Origin: Neisseria dentiae
GTDB lineage: Bacteria > Pseudomonadota > Gammaproteobacteria > Burkholderiales > Neisseriaceae
DNA: 64,000 nucleotides
Direction of reading: 5' to 3'
Assembly (NCBI RefSeq): GCF_014055005.1
Contig: NZ_CP059570.1
Span: 1,178,001 to 1,242,000, forward strand
Shown here: in pieces, positions 1-8,544 of the stretch
How positions within the stretch are numbered: position 1 is the first letter of the stretch
Layout of the letters: the number at the start of each line of letters is the position of its first letter
Notes under the pieces: generated by a model
Database searches by the model: none
What the model was told of the DNA's origin: nothing
Seen by the model: only the letters and a program-made list of their open reading frames with translations
Position numbers and translations under genes: made by a program

Positions 1-97
1 CGGCGGCAGGGTTCAACAGGGCATCGATATGCCCGGCCAAGCCGTCGCCCAATGCGCTGGTGACGGCGGGAGGTGAAAGATAAACGGGTGTGTTCAT
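1..97 (-). CDS. Beta-ketoacyl-ACP synthase, ApeO-like (5' end only)
   Basis: Only the first 32 codons are present; the gene runs off the left edge. Reading leftward from ATG at 97, the protein begins MNTPVYLSPPAVTSALGDG, the usual start of FabB-like ketosynthases of aryl polyene clusters (a short strand, then an A-LG-G turn). It lies directly downstream of the DUF3261 lipoprotein gene, and the exporter-lipoprotein-ketosynthase order matches apeM-apeN-apeO in known APE clusters. The catalytic residues are outside the window, so the assignment rests on the N-terminus and context. Confidence 0.7.
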   Translation of the reverse strand, partial: MNTPVYLSPPAVTSALGDGLAGHIDALLNPAA

Positions 98-170
98 ATA
101 TATATTTTTAATTGGTCAGATAATCGTCCGGCACGGTGCGGCGCATAACGGCCGCCGTGCAAACGGCGGA

Positions 171-665
171 TTAGTCCCGAATCGGCACCACCGACCATTT
201 CGTTTGGTCGGGAAACGTTACCAACCAGCCGTTCCCGGTTTGCGCGCTACACCACAATGTGCGGCCCTTTTGGCTGAAACATTCGCCGTTTTCGGCACGG
301 CTGCGCTGCAAGCCCAGGTAAACCGCCGCGCCGTCGGCGGCAAACAGCGGCAGCATGGCGGCAAACAGGCGGCGGGCGGAGGCGTTGGGCATCACGAAGC
401 CGTCGTTGCGCCAGCCTTTTTTGCTTAACACCTGCCGCGACAGCGGCGCGCCCAGCGGATCGGTTTGCACGAAGCGCACGCCGTCTGCCCCCTGCTCTAC
501 CGCCAGCAGGCTGCTTTGAACAACATTGCCTGCGGCATCGCGCTGCTCGAGCTGGAACCAGCCGCCGCCGCTTTGAAACTGCGGCAGCGTTTGCGGTTTG
601 GGCACGCCGCTACTGCACGCGGCGAGCACGAATGCGGCGGTTAAGGCAATCAGGTGTTTGTTCAT
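171..665 (-). CDS. DUF3261-type outer-membrane lipoprotein, ApeN-like
   Basis: A 164-residue lipoprotein. The signal peptide MNKHLIALTAAFVLAAC ends in a lipobox with Cys17 as the lipidated residue. ATG at 665 is chosen over the in-frame TTG at 671 because AGGAG sits six bases before it. Members of this family occur in aryl polyene clusters beside the MMPL exporter and are thought to help place the pigment in the outer membrane. The role here is inferred from that position, since no catalytic motif is visible. A DUS pair lies just upstream, between this gene and the FAD enzyme. Confidence 0.75.
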   Translation of the reverse strand: MNKHLIALTAAFVLAACSSGVPKPQTLPQFQSGGGWFQLEQRDAAGNVVQSSLLAVEQGADGVRFVQTDPLGAPLSRQVLSKKGWRNDGFVMPNASARRLFAAMLPLFAADGAAVYLGLQRSRAENGECFSQKGRTLWCSAQTGNGWLVTFPDQTKWSVVPIRD

Positions 666-730
666 ATCCAACTCCTCTTTCAGACGGCCTGAAACGGTTT
701 TCAGGCCGCAGGCCGGTTAAACAAAACGCA

Positions 731-1969
731 TCAAACCAGCGCCTGCCTGCCCACCATCGCGGCAAGCGCGTCTAAGCGGCGGGCGTGTTTTTCCACGAAC
801 GGGTTGGCCGTATCCCACGCATAGCCCGCCAGAATCGACGAAATCATGCGGCTGATGTCGGCGCTGCGGTCGGGCGCGTAAATGGCGTCCTGGAAGCGGG
901 TATCATACCAGCCCGTTACATAAGTGCGGAACGTATCCACGCCCTGCATCAGTGGTTCGGCAAACTCGCGCTGCCAGTCGGCTTCGCCGCCTCTCAGCTG
1001 TTTGGCCAGCAGGTCGGCCGCCAGTTTGGCCGAGTGCATGGCGATGGTTACGCCCGACGAAAACACCGGATCGAGAAACTCGGAAGCATTGCCCAACAGC
1101 GCAAAACGCTTGTCGTATAAAGATTTCACGTTGGCCGAATAGCCTTGTATGCTGCGGAACGGGAATTCGTTTTCCCACACCGCGTTTTCCAGCACTTCGG
1201 CCAGCATCGGGCATTCGAGCGCAAATTTTTTCAGCACGGTTTCCGAATCGCCGGCCAGTTTGTCGAGCGTGCCGACCACGCCGATGGAACAGCGGTTGTC
1301 GCCGAACGGAATCGTCCACAACCACACGTCGCGGTGCTGCGGGTGGGTGGTGATCAGGATTTTGTTGCGGTCGAATTTCGGGTTGGTGATGTTGTCTTCG
1401 ATGTGGGTGAAGTGGGCGATGCGCGGCGGCAGGTCGGAAGGCGTTTCCAAGTCCAACAGGCGCGGCAGCACGCGGCCATAGCCGCTGGCATCGAGCACGA
1501 AACGGGCGTTCAGGCGATAGGTTTCGCCACCGTCGGTTTCCACGCTTAACACCGCCTCCTCGCCGCTGCCGTCAAACGCGGTGACGCCGTGGCCGAAACG
1601 CACTTCCACACCCTGTTTGGCCGCTTCGTCGATCAGAATCTTGTCAAACAACGCGCGGCGTACTTGAAACGTGGTGCCCGGGCCGTCTGAAAACTTATCG
1701 GTGAAATCGAAATAAGTGTAGCGGCTGCCCCAAGTGAACGCCGCGCCGTTTTTAAACTGAAATGAAGGCTCGGCTTCTACCGCTGCTAAAAAGCCCGCTT
1801 CTTCAAGCATTTCCATACAGTGCGGCAACAGGCTCTCGCCGATAACGAAGCGCGGAAAATGCTGCTTTTCCAGCACGCACACTTTGAAGCCTTTTTTGTT
1901 GAGCAAGGCCGCCGCCACCGAGCCGGAAGGGCCTGCGCCGATCACGGCGATATCGAATTGATGATTCAT
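731..1969 (-). CDS. FAD-dependent monooxygenase/halogenase-like enzyme
   Basis: 412 residues. The N-terminus has the Rossmann motif GAGPSG (residues 11-16) and the family signature IGESLLP (43-49). WLWTIP at 216-221 fits the WxWxIP signature of flavin-dependent halogenases, and Lys73 in FKNGAAF lies near where the catalytic lysine of those enzymes falls. Halogenase-like genes occur in xanthomonadin and related clusters. Known family members either halogenate or hydroxylate aromatic rings, and the sequence alone does not decide which this one does. The likely substrate is the aryl head group of the polyene or the resorcinol. ATG at 1969 is preceded by GGGAA; the upstream in-frame extension to 2014 looks non-coding. 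Confidence 0.75.
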   Translation of the reverse strand: MNHQFDIAVIGAGPSGSVAAALLNKKGFKVCVLEKQHFPRFVIGESLLPHCMEMLEEAGFLAAVEAEPSFQFKNGAAFTWGSRYTYFDFTDKFSDGPGTTFQVRRALFDKILIDEAAKQGVEVRFGHGVTAFDGSGEEAVLSVETDGGETYRLNARFVLDASGYGRVLPRLLDLETPSDLPPRIAHFTHIEDNITNPKFDRNKILITTHPQHRDVWLWTIPFGDNRCSIGVVGTLDKLAGDSETVLKKFALECPMLAEVLENAVWENEFPFRSIQGYSANVKSLYDKRFALLGNASEFLDPVFSSGVTIAMHSAKLAADLLAKQLRGGEADWQREFAEPLMQGVDTFRTYVTGWYDTRFQDAIYAPDRSADISRMISSILAGYAWDTANPFVEKHARRLDALAAMVGRQALV

Positions 1970-2022
1970 TTTTGATTCCCAATTAACAATACAACATTTT
2001 AATTTTAAAAACATTCTTCAAA

Positions 2023-4365
2023 TTAATCTTTCAACAGCCAACCCGCCAGCCACAGGTTCAACACCGTGCCCACCGCCACGGTGATGCCGAAGGCCGCTAC
2101 GGCGGGCGTGCTGCTCATGCCCAGCAGCACGAACGAAATGCCGGTGGTGAGCGCCGCCAGCAGCATACCGCCCAAACGTGCGGGAGCGATATGTTTGGCG
2201 GCGACGGCATAAACCGCATAATCGACGCCGATGGCGGAAACCAGCAGCAGGCCGAACATGGCGAACAGACTGACGGGAATGCCCGCCCAGCCCAGCACCG
2301 CCACCGTGGCCACGGCGGCGGCCAGCGGCACCGCCAGCACCGTGATGCCTCGCCTGATGCCGAACATACACCACAACAGCAGCAAGGCCAGGGCATAAGA
2401 AGCCAGTTTCAGCCAGGCCGCCTGATTGCGGGTGTGGTGGAACAATTCGTTCAGATGGCTGCGCTTGTCTGCCCAATGCACGCCTGCCAAGCCTTTGATG
2501 CCCGCCTGAACCGCCGCCCCATCGTTTAAGCCGTTCAGGCGGATAACCGAGGCGAAACGGCCGGGGGCGGCCTCACCCAAATAAAGCGGCCGCCAGGCTT
2601 CGGCCAGCGCGGGTTTGAGGCCGTCTGAAAGTGTGAGCGGCTGCAAGGCGGCGGCTTGGTTCAAAGCATTGCGCACGGCTTGGCGAGGCACGCCGATTTC
2701 GCGCATCGGCTGCCAGTTTTCCGGCAGCTTCGCCAATTCGCGCAGGCGGTTTTGCAGTTTCTGCTGCTCTGCCGCCGGCAGCAGCCATTGGTCGAGCGAC
2801 TGGATGCCGGCCAGTTTCTGCTGCGCCGCCAACGGCTGCAAAACGCGGCCGACTTCGGCGTTTTTCTGCAACAATTCATCTTCGCTGCCGGCTTCCACCA
2901 CCAGATAACGGCTGCCGAAATCGGTGCCGGAAAGCTCGCCGATTTTCTGCGCTTCGGCCAGCATCGCCGGCGGCATATTCACCCATTGGCGGATATCGTC
3001 GTGCCAGTTGCTGCGCCACAGCCCCACCGCCAGCAGTATGCCGCCCACCAGCCACCAGCCGCGGCGGTGCAGGCGGATTTTCATGCGCGCCGACAAGGCA
3101 TACAGCCGTTCCACCAGGTCGGTAAACGGCACGCTTTTAGCTTGGTAGCGCGCAAACAGCGGCGGCAGCCACAACACGGTGGCGCCGAACGCGCCCAACA
3201 GCGCAAAACCGGAAAACACCGCCGTCTGCCGCAACACCGGCAAGGGCGTGAACCACAGAAACGCATAACCCGCCACCGTTATCAGCAGGCTCACGGCAAA
3301 CGTGGGCAGCACATGGCGCATGGCAGGTTCGGCCTGCCAATCGTGGCCGTCTGAACGCGCATAACGGTGTGCCACCGTGCCGAACACCGAAGGCGCCAGC
3401 CAATGCAGCGGAAAATCCACCAACATCCCCACCAAACTGGTGCCGATCACGATGGTGAGGATATGCACTTGGCCGAACATCAGTAAAGCCGCCGCCAGCC
3501 CGGCGAGCATACCCGCCGCCAGCGGCAGCGCCAGCCAAAACACGCGCACGCTGCGGAACACCCACCACAACAGCGCAAAGGTAAGCAGCAAACCGGCCGC
3601 ACTCATCAGCCGGCTTTCGCGCTCGGCGGCCGCTTTCGAGGCGGCGGCAAACACCGCCCCGCCCGCGCTTAACGTTTCCACCCCGTTTTTCGCGGCCAGC
3701 CCGCGGCTTTGCTGCAACAGCGGCAACAGATTATCGCTGCCGTTGGCGAGGTTGTTGGCTTCGGGCAGTTTGCCGCGCAACCACACCCAAGTTTTGCCGC
3801 TATCGTCTTCGGTGAACAGCATGCCGTTGTCGGCGTTCCACTGCAAACGGCTCTGCGGTTGGGCGCGTTCGGTGACGAAACGGCCGAAACCCAGCCAATC
3901 CTGCTCCAGCGGCAAAGGCGAAGGGGCGGCAAACGGGTTGACCGCCGCTTCGGCGCGTTCCTGAAAATAACGCTTCGGCTCTTCAAACAACAGCCGCCGC
4001 TGCTCGGGCGGCAGCACCGCCAGCCCCAAACGCCGCACGTCGGCGCGTACCGCTTCCAAATCGGGCGAAACGCTGCTGTCCACCGCGGCAAACACTTGGC
4101 TTTTGCGCCATAAAGCGGCGATTTCCGAGGCCGTCTGAAACGCTTTTTCCGCATCGGTGCTGCCCGCGAGCAACACCACCTGCGAATTCAACTGCGCCTC
4201 CACCGCCTTATCCGCCGCCTGCAACAACACATCCGGCCGCTCTTCCTGCGGCAGTAAAGCGGTGAGGTCGGTTTGCAGCCATTGCGTGGCGGCCACGCTG
4301 TAAACCGCAAAACCAAGCAGTAATACCATCAATGCGGTGTAAATACGGCGTATGGTAAGGTGCAT
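2023..4365 (-). CDS. MMPL/RND-family exporter, ApeM-like
   Basis: 780 residues with the classic duplicated RND layout: a membrane segment at about 8-28, a periplasmic domain, a bundle of helices from about 255 to 410, then a second periplasmic domain and a second helix bundle to the C-terminus. Proteins of this type are the predicted transporters of aryl polyene lipids across the inner membrane. ATG at 4365 is chosen because AGGAGG lies just upstream; the longer frame has no such site. It sits between the ketosynthase genes and the flavin enzyme in one leftward operon. Confidence in the family is high; the cargo is inferred from context. Confidence 0.85.
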   Translation of the reverse strand: MHLTIRRIYTALMVLLLGFAVYSVAATQWLQTDLTALLPQEERPDVLLQAADKAVEAQLNSQVVLLAGSTDAEKAFQTASEIAALWRKSQVFAAVDSSVSPDLEAVRADVRRLGLAVLPPEQRRLLFEEPKRYFQERAEAAVNPFAAPSPLPLEQDWLGFGRFVTERAQPQSRLQWNADNGMLFTEDDSGKTWVWLRGKLPEANNLANGSDNLLPLLQQSRGLAAKNGVETLSAGGAVFAAASKAAAERESRLMSAAGLLLTFALLWWVFRSVRVFWLALPLAAGMLAGLAAALLMFGQVHILTIVIGTSLVGMLVDFPLHWLAPSVFGTVAHRYARSDGHDWQAEPAMRHVLPTFAVSLLITVAGYAFLWFTPLPVLRQTAVFSGFALLGAFGATVLWLPPLFARYQAKSVPFTDLVERLYALSARMKIRLHRRGWWLVGGILLAVGLWRSNWHDDIRQWVNMPPAMLAEAQKIGELSGTDFGSRYLVVEAGSEDELLQKNAEVGRVLQPLAAQQKLAGIQSLDQWLLPAAEQQKLQNRLRELAKLPENWQPMREIGVPRQAVRNALNQAAALQPLTLSDGLKPALAEAWRPLYLGEAAPGRFASVIRLNGLNDGAAVQAGIKGLAGVHWADKRSHLNELFHHTRNQAAWLKLASYALALLLLWCMFGIRRGITVLAVPLAAAVATVAVLGWAGIPVSLFAMFGLLLVSAIGVDYAVYAVAAKHIAPARLGGMLLAALTTGISFVLLGMSSTPAVAAFGITVAVGTVLNLWLAGWLLKD

Positions 4366-4381
4366 GGGCTTCCTCCTGTTT

Positions 4382-5029
4382 TCAGACGGCCTCAAGCCGT
4401 TGCAGCCAATCGGCAACGCCTTGCCAGTATGTGCTGTTTGCGCCCGGGGTTTGCGTGATGTTTAACGGGTCGGCAATCCCTTGTTGCCCCTGCCCGCGGG
4501 CATATTCCAACAAAACCCATATGCTGCCCTCCCAGCCGCCCTGCCCTTTGGGCTGTTCGTAACACCAGCCCACGGCAATCCGGCGTTCTGCGTGCAGGCT
4601 GGCGGCGGCAAGGCGCAGAATCTGCGTCCATGATTCGGGGCGGTTGTCTGCCGCCAGCACCAGCGATGCGCCGCGGCTGCCGAGCGCCTGGGCGGCGTGG
4701 AAAGCGGGGGCGTTATGCAGGTTGGCAATAAAATCGAACGGCATGGCGGCATGGTGGTTGAGCACGTTATCGGTCATTTTTTCAAACAGCGACGGCGACG
4801 AAAACGGCGTAGCCACATAAACCGCACAGTCTTCGCACACGGCGGCACGGCTGCGCAGGTTGCAGGCACCGAGCGCGGCGAGCAGGCTTAAGCGGCTGAA
4901 ACGGCGGCCATCGATGCCGGTTTGCTGCTGCAAGGCTTGTTTGAGCGTTTTGCCGCTAACCGACGGATCGCTGTCGAAACGGGCGGCGGCGGTGATGTTT
5001 ATATTGCGGGTTACCGTGTCCATTGCCAT
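4382..5029 (-). CDS. Ketosynthase-like protein without active-site cysteine
   Basis: 215 residues resembling the N-terminal half of a beta-ketoacyl synthase. Where active ketosynthases carry the nucleophilic Cys in an AC-S motif, this protein reads NLHNAPAFHAAQALG, so it cannot act as a normal condensing enzyme. It overlaps the end of the active ketosynthase gene by 19 bases, suggesting translational coupling and a hetero-complex like the KS/chain-length-factor pairs of type II systems. Its C-terminus, LEAV then stop, is encoded by a DNA uptake sequence. Function is inferred; it could be a chain-length factor or a structural partner. Confidence 0.6.
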   Translation of the reverse strand: MAMDTVTRNINITAAARFDSDPSVSGKTLKQALQQQTGIDGRRFSRLSLLAALGACNLRSRAAVCEDCAVYVATPFSSPSLFEKMTDNVLNHHAAMPFDFIANLHNAPAFHAAQALGSRGASLVLAADNRPESWTQILRLAAASLHAERRIAVGWCYEQPKGQGGWEGSIWVLLEYARGQGQQGIADPLNITQTPGANSTYWQGVADWLQRLEAV

Positions 5030-6045
5030 ACCATGGCGGTGTTGCTGCCGCCGAAGCCGAAGTGGTTGCTTAAATAAAGGCCGTCTGAAAACCCAATGCG
5101 CCGCCCGTTGCTGTCTGCACCTTCACCCTTATGCAGGGCTTCGGCCAGCAAGGCGGTTTCGATTGCGGCGGCGGCACCAAGGGTGTGGCCGGTTTGGGGT
5201 TTGAACGCCAACAGGGGCGGCGGGGTGCCGAACACATTATGTAGGGCTTGCCATTCGGCCGCGTCGCTGTCGGCGGTGCCGATGCCGTGGGTTTTGACGG
5301 CGCGCACGGCGGCGGCATCGGTTTGCGCGGCAGCCAACACCCGCCGGATCAGCGCTTCCTGCGCCCCGCCGTCGCTCTGCACCAAACTGCCGCTGCCGGT
5401 GTTGGCGGCGCAGGAGCGCAGGCGCAGGTTGGAACCGGCGGGCTTGTCGGCACACAACGCCAGCGCGGCCATGCCTTCGCCCAAAATCAGGCCGTTGCCG
5501 CCGAAGGGCCGGTAGTGTTCGGCAAACAGGTTCAGGCTGTGAAAATGCAGCAGGGTGAGGCGGTTGAGGCTTTCCAAGCCGAGCACGAACACGCGCCGAG
5601 AGCCGGGCGCCGAGAGTTGGTTATGCGCCTGAATCAGGGCGTGCGCCGACGATGTGCAGGCGGTGGCGATGCTGAAAATATCGGGGTTGCCGCTGCGCGC
5701 CTGCAAATCGCGGGCAAGATAAAGCAGATTATGGCCGGATGCGTTTTGGTCGGAATAAAGGTTTTCGCACTCCGACATCAAATACGAACTCGATCCGATA
5801 AACACCGGCGCATGGTGCCAGCTTTCAGACGGCCAGCCGGCACTCTCTGCGGCGCGGCGCAAATGCGCTTCGGCCAAATCGGCAACGTCGGCGCGGCTCA
5901 GGCTGGTTTCGGCAAAGGCACGGTAATATTTCGCCTGCTGCGCCTGATGCAGAAAGGTGAAGCCAAGCGTTTCTGGCTGTTGCCGTGCACAGCCGCTTTG
6001 CGGATTGAGCGCGCACGTAACCGCCTGCCCGCAAAGATAAGTCAT
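5011..6045 (-). CDS. Beta-ketoacyl-ACP synthase (FabB/F-like)
   Basis: 344 residues with a full catalytic set: Cys130 in ATACTSSAHA, His253 in KTHGIGTADSD and His287 in KPQTGHTLGAA, with the C-terminal glycine-rich NHFGFGGSN loop. It is shorter than FabF (about 410). Its start overlaps the upstream ACP gene by four bases (ATGA), and its end overlaps the inactive ketosynthase-like gene, so ACP, KS and KS-like protein form a compact minimal type II set. This set is separate from the ApeO/ApeC/ApeR-like enzymes and lies beside the transporter and dialkylresorcinol genes. It may supply a dedicated acyl chain; that is an inference. Confidence 0.8.
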   Translation of the reverse strand: MTYLCGQAVTCALNPQSGCARQQPETLGFTFLHQAQQAKYYRAFAETSLSRADVADLAEAHLRRAAESAGWPSESWHHAPVFIGSSSYLMSECENLYSDQNASGHNLLYLARDLQARSGNPDIFSIATACTSSAHALIQAHNQLSAPGSRRVFVLGLESLNRLTLLHFHSLNLFAEHYRPFGGNGLILGEGMAALALCADKPAGSNLRLRSCAANTGSGSLVQSDGGAQEALIRRVLAAAQTDAAAVRAVKTHGIGTADSDAAEWQALHNVFGTPPPLLAFKPQTGHTLGAAAAIETALLAEALHKGEGADSNGRRIGFSDGLYLSNHFGFGGSNTAMVWQWTR

Positions 6046-6332
6046 GCGCCGTGCTCCGAACGCACGAAGGCGGCCAAATCACGCACCGTCGTCATGTGTT
6101 TGCGCACCATGCGGTCGCCCTGAAGCCGCACTTGGAAATACTGCTGCAAGGCCACGGCGATTTGCAGCGCATCGAGCGAATCCAAGCCGACTGGGCTGCC
6201 GTCGCCGAACAAAACCGCATCGTCGGCAAAATCGGCCAAGTCGATTTCGTCGGCTTTGCCCGAGGTTTCCAAAATCAGCTTTTTCAATTCGGTTTCCAGC
6301 GCTTCGGGCGCCAGCGTAAAGGTGTACGACAT
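6042..6332 (-). CDS. Acyl carrier protein
   Basis: 96 residues with the phosphopantetheine site GLDSLDAL; Ser52 is the attachment residue. It is translationally coupled to the following ketosynthase by a four-base overlap. It is longer than the other two ACPs of the locus (85 residues each) and resembles them only around the prosthetic-group site, so it probably serves the neighbouring KS/KS-like pair or the dialkylresorcinol branch. Dialkylresorcinol loci often carry their own ACP. Confidence 0.85.
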   Translation of the reverse strand: MSYTFTLAPEALETELKKLILETSGKADEIDLADFADDAVLFGDGSPVGLDSLDALQIAVALQQYFQVRLQGDRMVRKHMTTVRDLAAFVRSEHGA

Positions 6333-6352
6333 AATGTTTTCCGTTTTTTAGA

Positions 6353-6391
6353 GCCTGTCTGAAAACATACTGCGCCTGTTTTCAGACGGCC
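6353..6391. repeat. Inverted DNA uptake sequence pair
   Basis: A DUS-like GCCTGTCTGAAAACA faces TGTTTTCAGACGGC across nine bases and could form a hairpin. The left arm has one extra base. It lies between the ACP gene and the ABC permease stop. A T-rich stretch follows it only on the plus strand, so it is a poor terminator for the leftward operon and is better described as an uptake-sequence pair. Confidence 0.5.
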
Positions 6392-6399
6392 TTTTTAGT

Positions 6400-7653
6400 T
6401 TAAAACCGCACCTGCGTCTGCAACTGCCGCCGATACAGCCACACCGCCAACAGCAGCGTTGCGGCGGCAAACCCCGCCAATAATTGCAGATAAAGCGCGA
6501 TGCCGGTTAAACCGCTGCGGTTGAGCAGTAGTTCCTGAAAGGCTTTCAGCCCCCACGACATCGGCGAAAACCAGGTAGCCTGCTGCATAACCTCGGGCAT
6601 CACATGGGCGGGCACCATAATGCCGCCGACGGCCGCCATCAGAATCACGCCGCCGCCGCCCAGCACCACGGCGTGTTCGGTGGATTTCGCCGCCACGCTC
6701 ACCAACAGCGCATAGCCCAAAGCAGCGGCGCTCACGGCGGCGGAAAGCAGCGCGTAAAGCGGCCAGCTGCCGTTTAACAGCAGCGCCGGCACGCCGATTT
6801 CGGGCAACAGGTAGCGGCCGAGCAGCAGCATGCCGGCAAACTGCAACTGGTTAATCAGAAAATAGGGTAGCAGTTTGGCGGCCACCAAGCCCGCCGCACC
6901 GGCACGGGCAAGGCGCAGGCGGGTGATGGTGTTGGTCTGCCGCTCCAGCGCCATCACGTTCGATAACGGTATCATAATGAAAAACATACCGAAAATCAGC
7001 CAGGCCGGCACACTGTGCTGCACGGCGTTCGGTTTGGCCACCGCCGCGCCCGCCGCGCTCAGATAATGCTCCCGCAGCATGGTCTGCTTCAAAAAGGCCG
7101 ACACGGCATCGAACTGCCCGGCGTTTTTTTCATCGACTTTTTTCTGAATATCGTCGCGCACCCGTTTAGGCAGCTGCTTATTGTCGATGCTGATGCCACT
7201 GTTGTCGTCGAAGTAGGCGTTCAGGCGCGTTTCGGTGTAGTGCTGCCGCAGCACGCCTTTTACCGCCGCCAGCCAGGAAGGCTCGGTATCGGGCGGCACA
7301 TAAATCTCCAGCGGCAGGCTCTCGGCCAGTTTTCCATCTGCCCGGTTGGGGTTGTGCAGCACCAGCTGGAAACGCTTTTCGTGCAGCCCCTGCTGCGCTT
7401 CTTTGAGTTTTTCAGACGGCATCAGGCTCACTGCCATCTGCTCTTTTTGCAGGGCGGCGGCAAAAGCGGTGTTGACGCTGTCGCCCGCTTTGCCCACCAG
7501 CGCGATGCGGCTGCCGCTTTGCGGGTCTTCGTCGCGGCTCAACGCCAGCGACATAATCAGCATAAAGGCGATGGGCATCACAAACAACACCGCCAACCCA
7601 TGCAGATCGCGGCTTAACAGCTTGATTTCTTTCAACAGCGAGGCGGCGATCAT
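6400..7653 (-). CDS. ABC-2 type transporter permease
   Basis: 417 residues: one N-terminal membrane helix (about 20-40), a large extracytoplasmic domain (about 45-215), then five or six C-terminal helices, the layout of ABC-2 exporters of the YhgE/YbhR type. ATG at 7653 overlaps the stop of the ATPase gene by four bases (ATGA), which fixes the start; the much longer open frame reaching 7950 lies inside the ATPase gene. With the ATPase it should form an exporter, presumably for the resorcinol-type product or its ester, because BtrH- and Dar-like genes lie immediately upstream. Confidence 0.85.
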   Translation of the reverse strand: MIAASLLKEIKLLSRDLHGLAVLFVMPIAFMLIMSLALSRDEDPQSGSRIALVGKAGDSVNTAFAAALQKEQMAVSLMPSEKLKEAQQGLHEKRFQLVLHNPNRADGKLAESLPLEIYVPPDTEPSWLAAVKGVLRQHYTETRLNAYFDDNSGISIDNKQLPKRVRDDIQKKVDEKNAGQFDAVSAFLKQTMLREHYLSAAGAAVAKPNAVQHSVPAWLIFGMFFIMIPLSNVMALERQTNTITRLRLARAGAAGLVAAKLLPYFLINQLQFAGMLLLGRYLLPEIGVPALLLNGSWPLYALLSAAVSAAALGYALLVSVAAKSTEHAVVLGGGGVILMAAVGGIMVPAHVMPEVMQQATWFSPMSWGLKAFQELLLNRSGLTGIALYLQLLAGFAAATLLLAVWLYRRQLQTQVRF

Positions 7654-8540
7654 GCGGCCTCCCGACGCAAAAAGTCGAGATAAAAGGCTTCCAGCGTGCC
7701 GTGCCCCTGTTGGAAATAACGTATCTGCACGCCGCTTTGCTGCAACGCGGCATACACTTCGGCCGCATCGAGTGCGGTTTCCATCATGCCGCGGCCGTCG
7801 GCCGGTTGTGCCTGCAATGCGGCCAGCTGCCCAGGCGGCAGCGCGGGGTCGGTGATAAAGCGCACGCGCTGCGTTTGCGAGGCCAAGAGTTCGCCCAAAC
7901 CGCCCTGATAAACCAACCGCCCCTGCTGCAACAGGGCGATTTTGCTGCAAAGCTGCTCGATTTCGGGCAGATAGTGCGAGGTGTAAACCACGGTAACGCC
8001 GCTGCGGGTGAGCGCTTCCACGCTGTCGAGAATAAAGCGGCGCGACTGCGGGTCGATGCCCACGGTGATTTCGTCGAGAAACACCAATTCGGGCGCGTTA
8101 ATCAGGCCGATGGCGAAATTCAGGCGGCGCTTGAGGCCGCCGGAAAGGTGTTTGGCGGCTTTGTGTTTGTGCGCGGTTAAATCGGTTTGCGCCAGCAAGG
8201 CGTTCAGGCGGCCTTTGTCGCGCATTTTGTAGAGCGAGGCGAAAAACAGCAGGTTGTCCCACACGCTCAACTGCGGGTAAAACGCAAAATCCTGCGGCAC
8301 GAGGCCGATTTTCTGCCGCTCGGCGCGGCTCATGCGCCGCATGGGTTTGCCGTTAAACAGAATATTGCCGCGCTGCACTTCCTGCAAACCGGCCAACAGC
8401 GACATCAGCGTGGTTTTGCCCGCGCCGTTGTGGCCGAGCAGCCCCCAGCATTCGCCTTTTCCGATATCTAGCGACACGCCGCTTAACGCATCGGCATCTG
8501 CTCCGGGATAGCGGTGGGAGAGTGATTGGATTTGAATCAT
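7650..8540 (-). CDS. ABC transporter ATP-binding protein
   Basis: 296 residues. Walker A is GHNGAGKT, the signature is LSGGLKRR and Walker B is LVFLDE followed by ITVGID, all typical of ABC-2 exporter ATPases of the multidrug/antibiotic group. A C-terminal extension of about 80 residues after the nucleotide-binding domain is usual in this group. It is coupled to the permease by a four-base overlap and begins only five bases after the BtrH-like gene. The cargo is not determined by sequence. Confidence 0.9.
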   Translation of the reverse strand: MIQIQSLSHRYPGADADALSGVSLDIGKGECWGLLGHNGAGKTTLMSLLAGLQEVQRGNILFNGKPMRRMSRAERQKIGLVPQDFAFYPQLSVWDNLLFFASLYKMRDKGRLNALLAQTDLTAHKHKAAKHLSGGLKRRLNFAIGLINAPELVFLDEITVGIDPQSRRFILDSVEALTRSGVTVVYTSHYLPEIEQLCSKIALLQQGRLVYQGGLGELLASQTQRVRFITDPALPPGQLAALQAQPADGRGMMETALDAAEVYAALQQSGVQIRYFQQGHGTLEAFYLDFLRREAA

Positions 8541-8544
8541 GGTT

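Noticed and set aside
2191..3354. Long open frames on the plus strand opposite the MMPL exporter gene (2191-2529, 2656-3354)
   Set aside because: They are shadows of a GC-rich gene: no RBS, biased Gln/His/Arg composition and no recognisable domain, while the opposite strand encodes a clear membrane exporter.
7654..7950. N-terminal extension of the ABC permease frame
   Set aside because: The extra 99 codons lie inside the ATPase gene, are Arg-rich and unlike any permease; the ATGA overlap at 7650-7653 gives a clear start.
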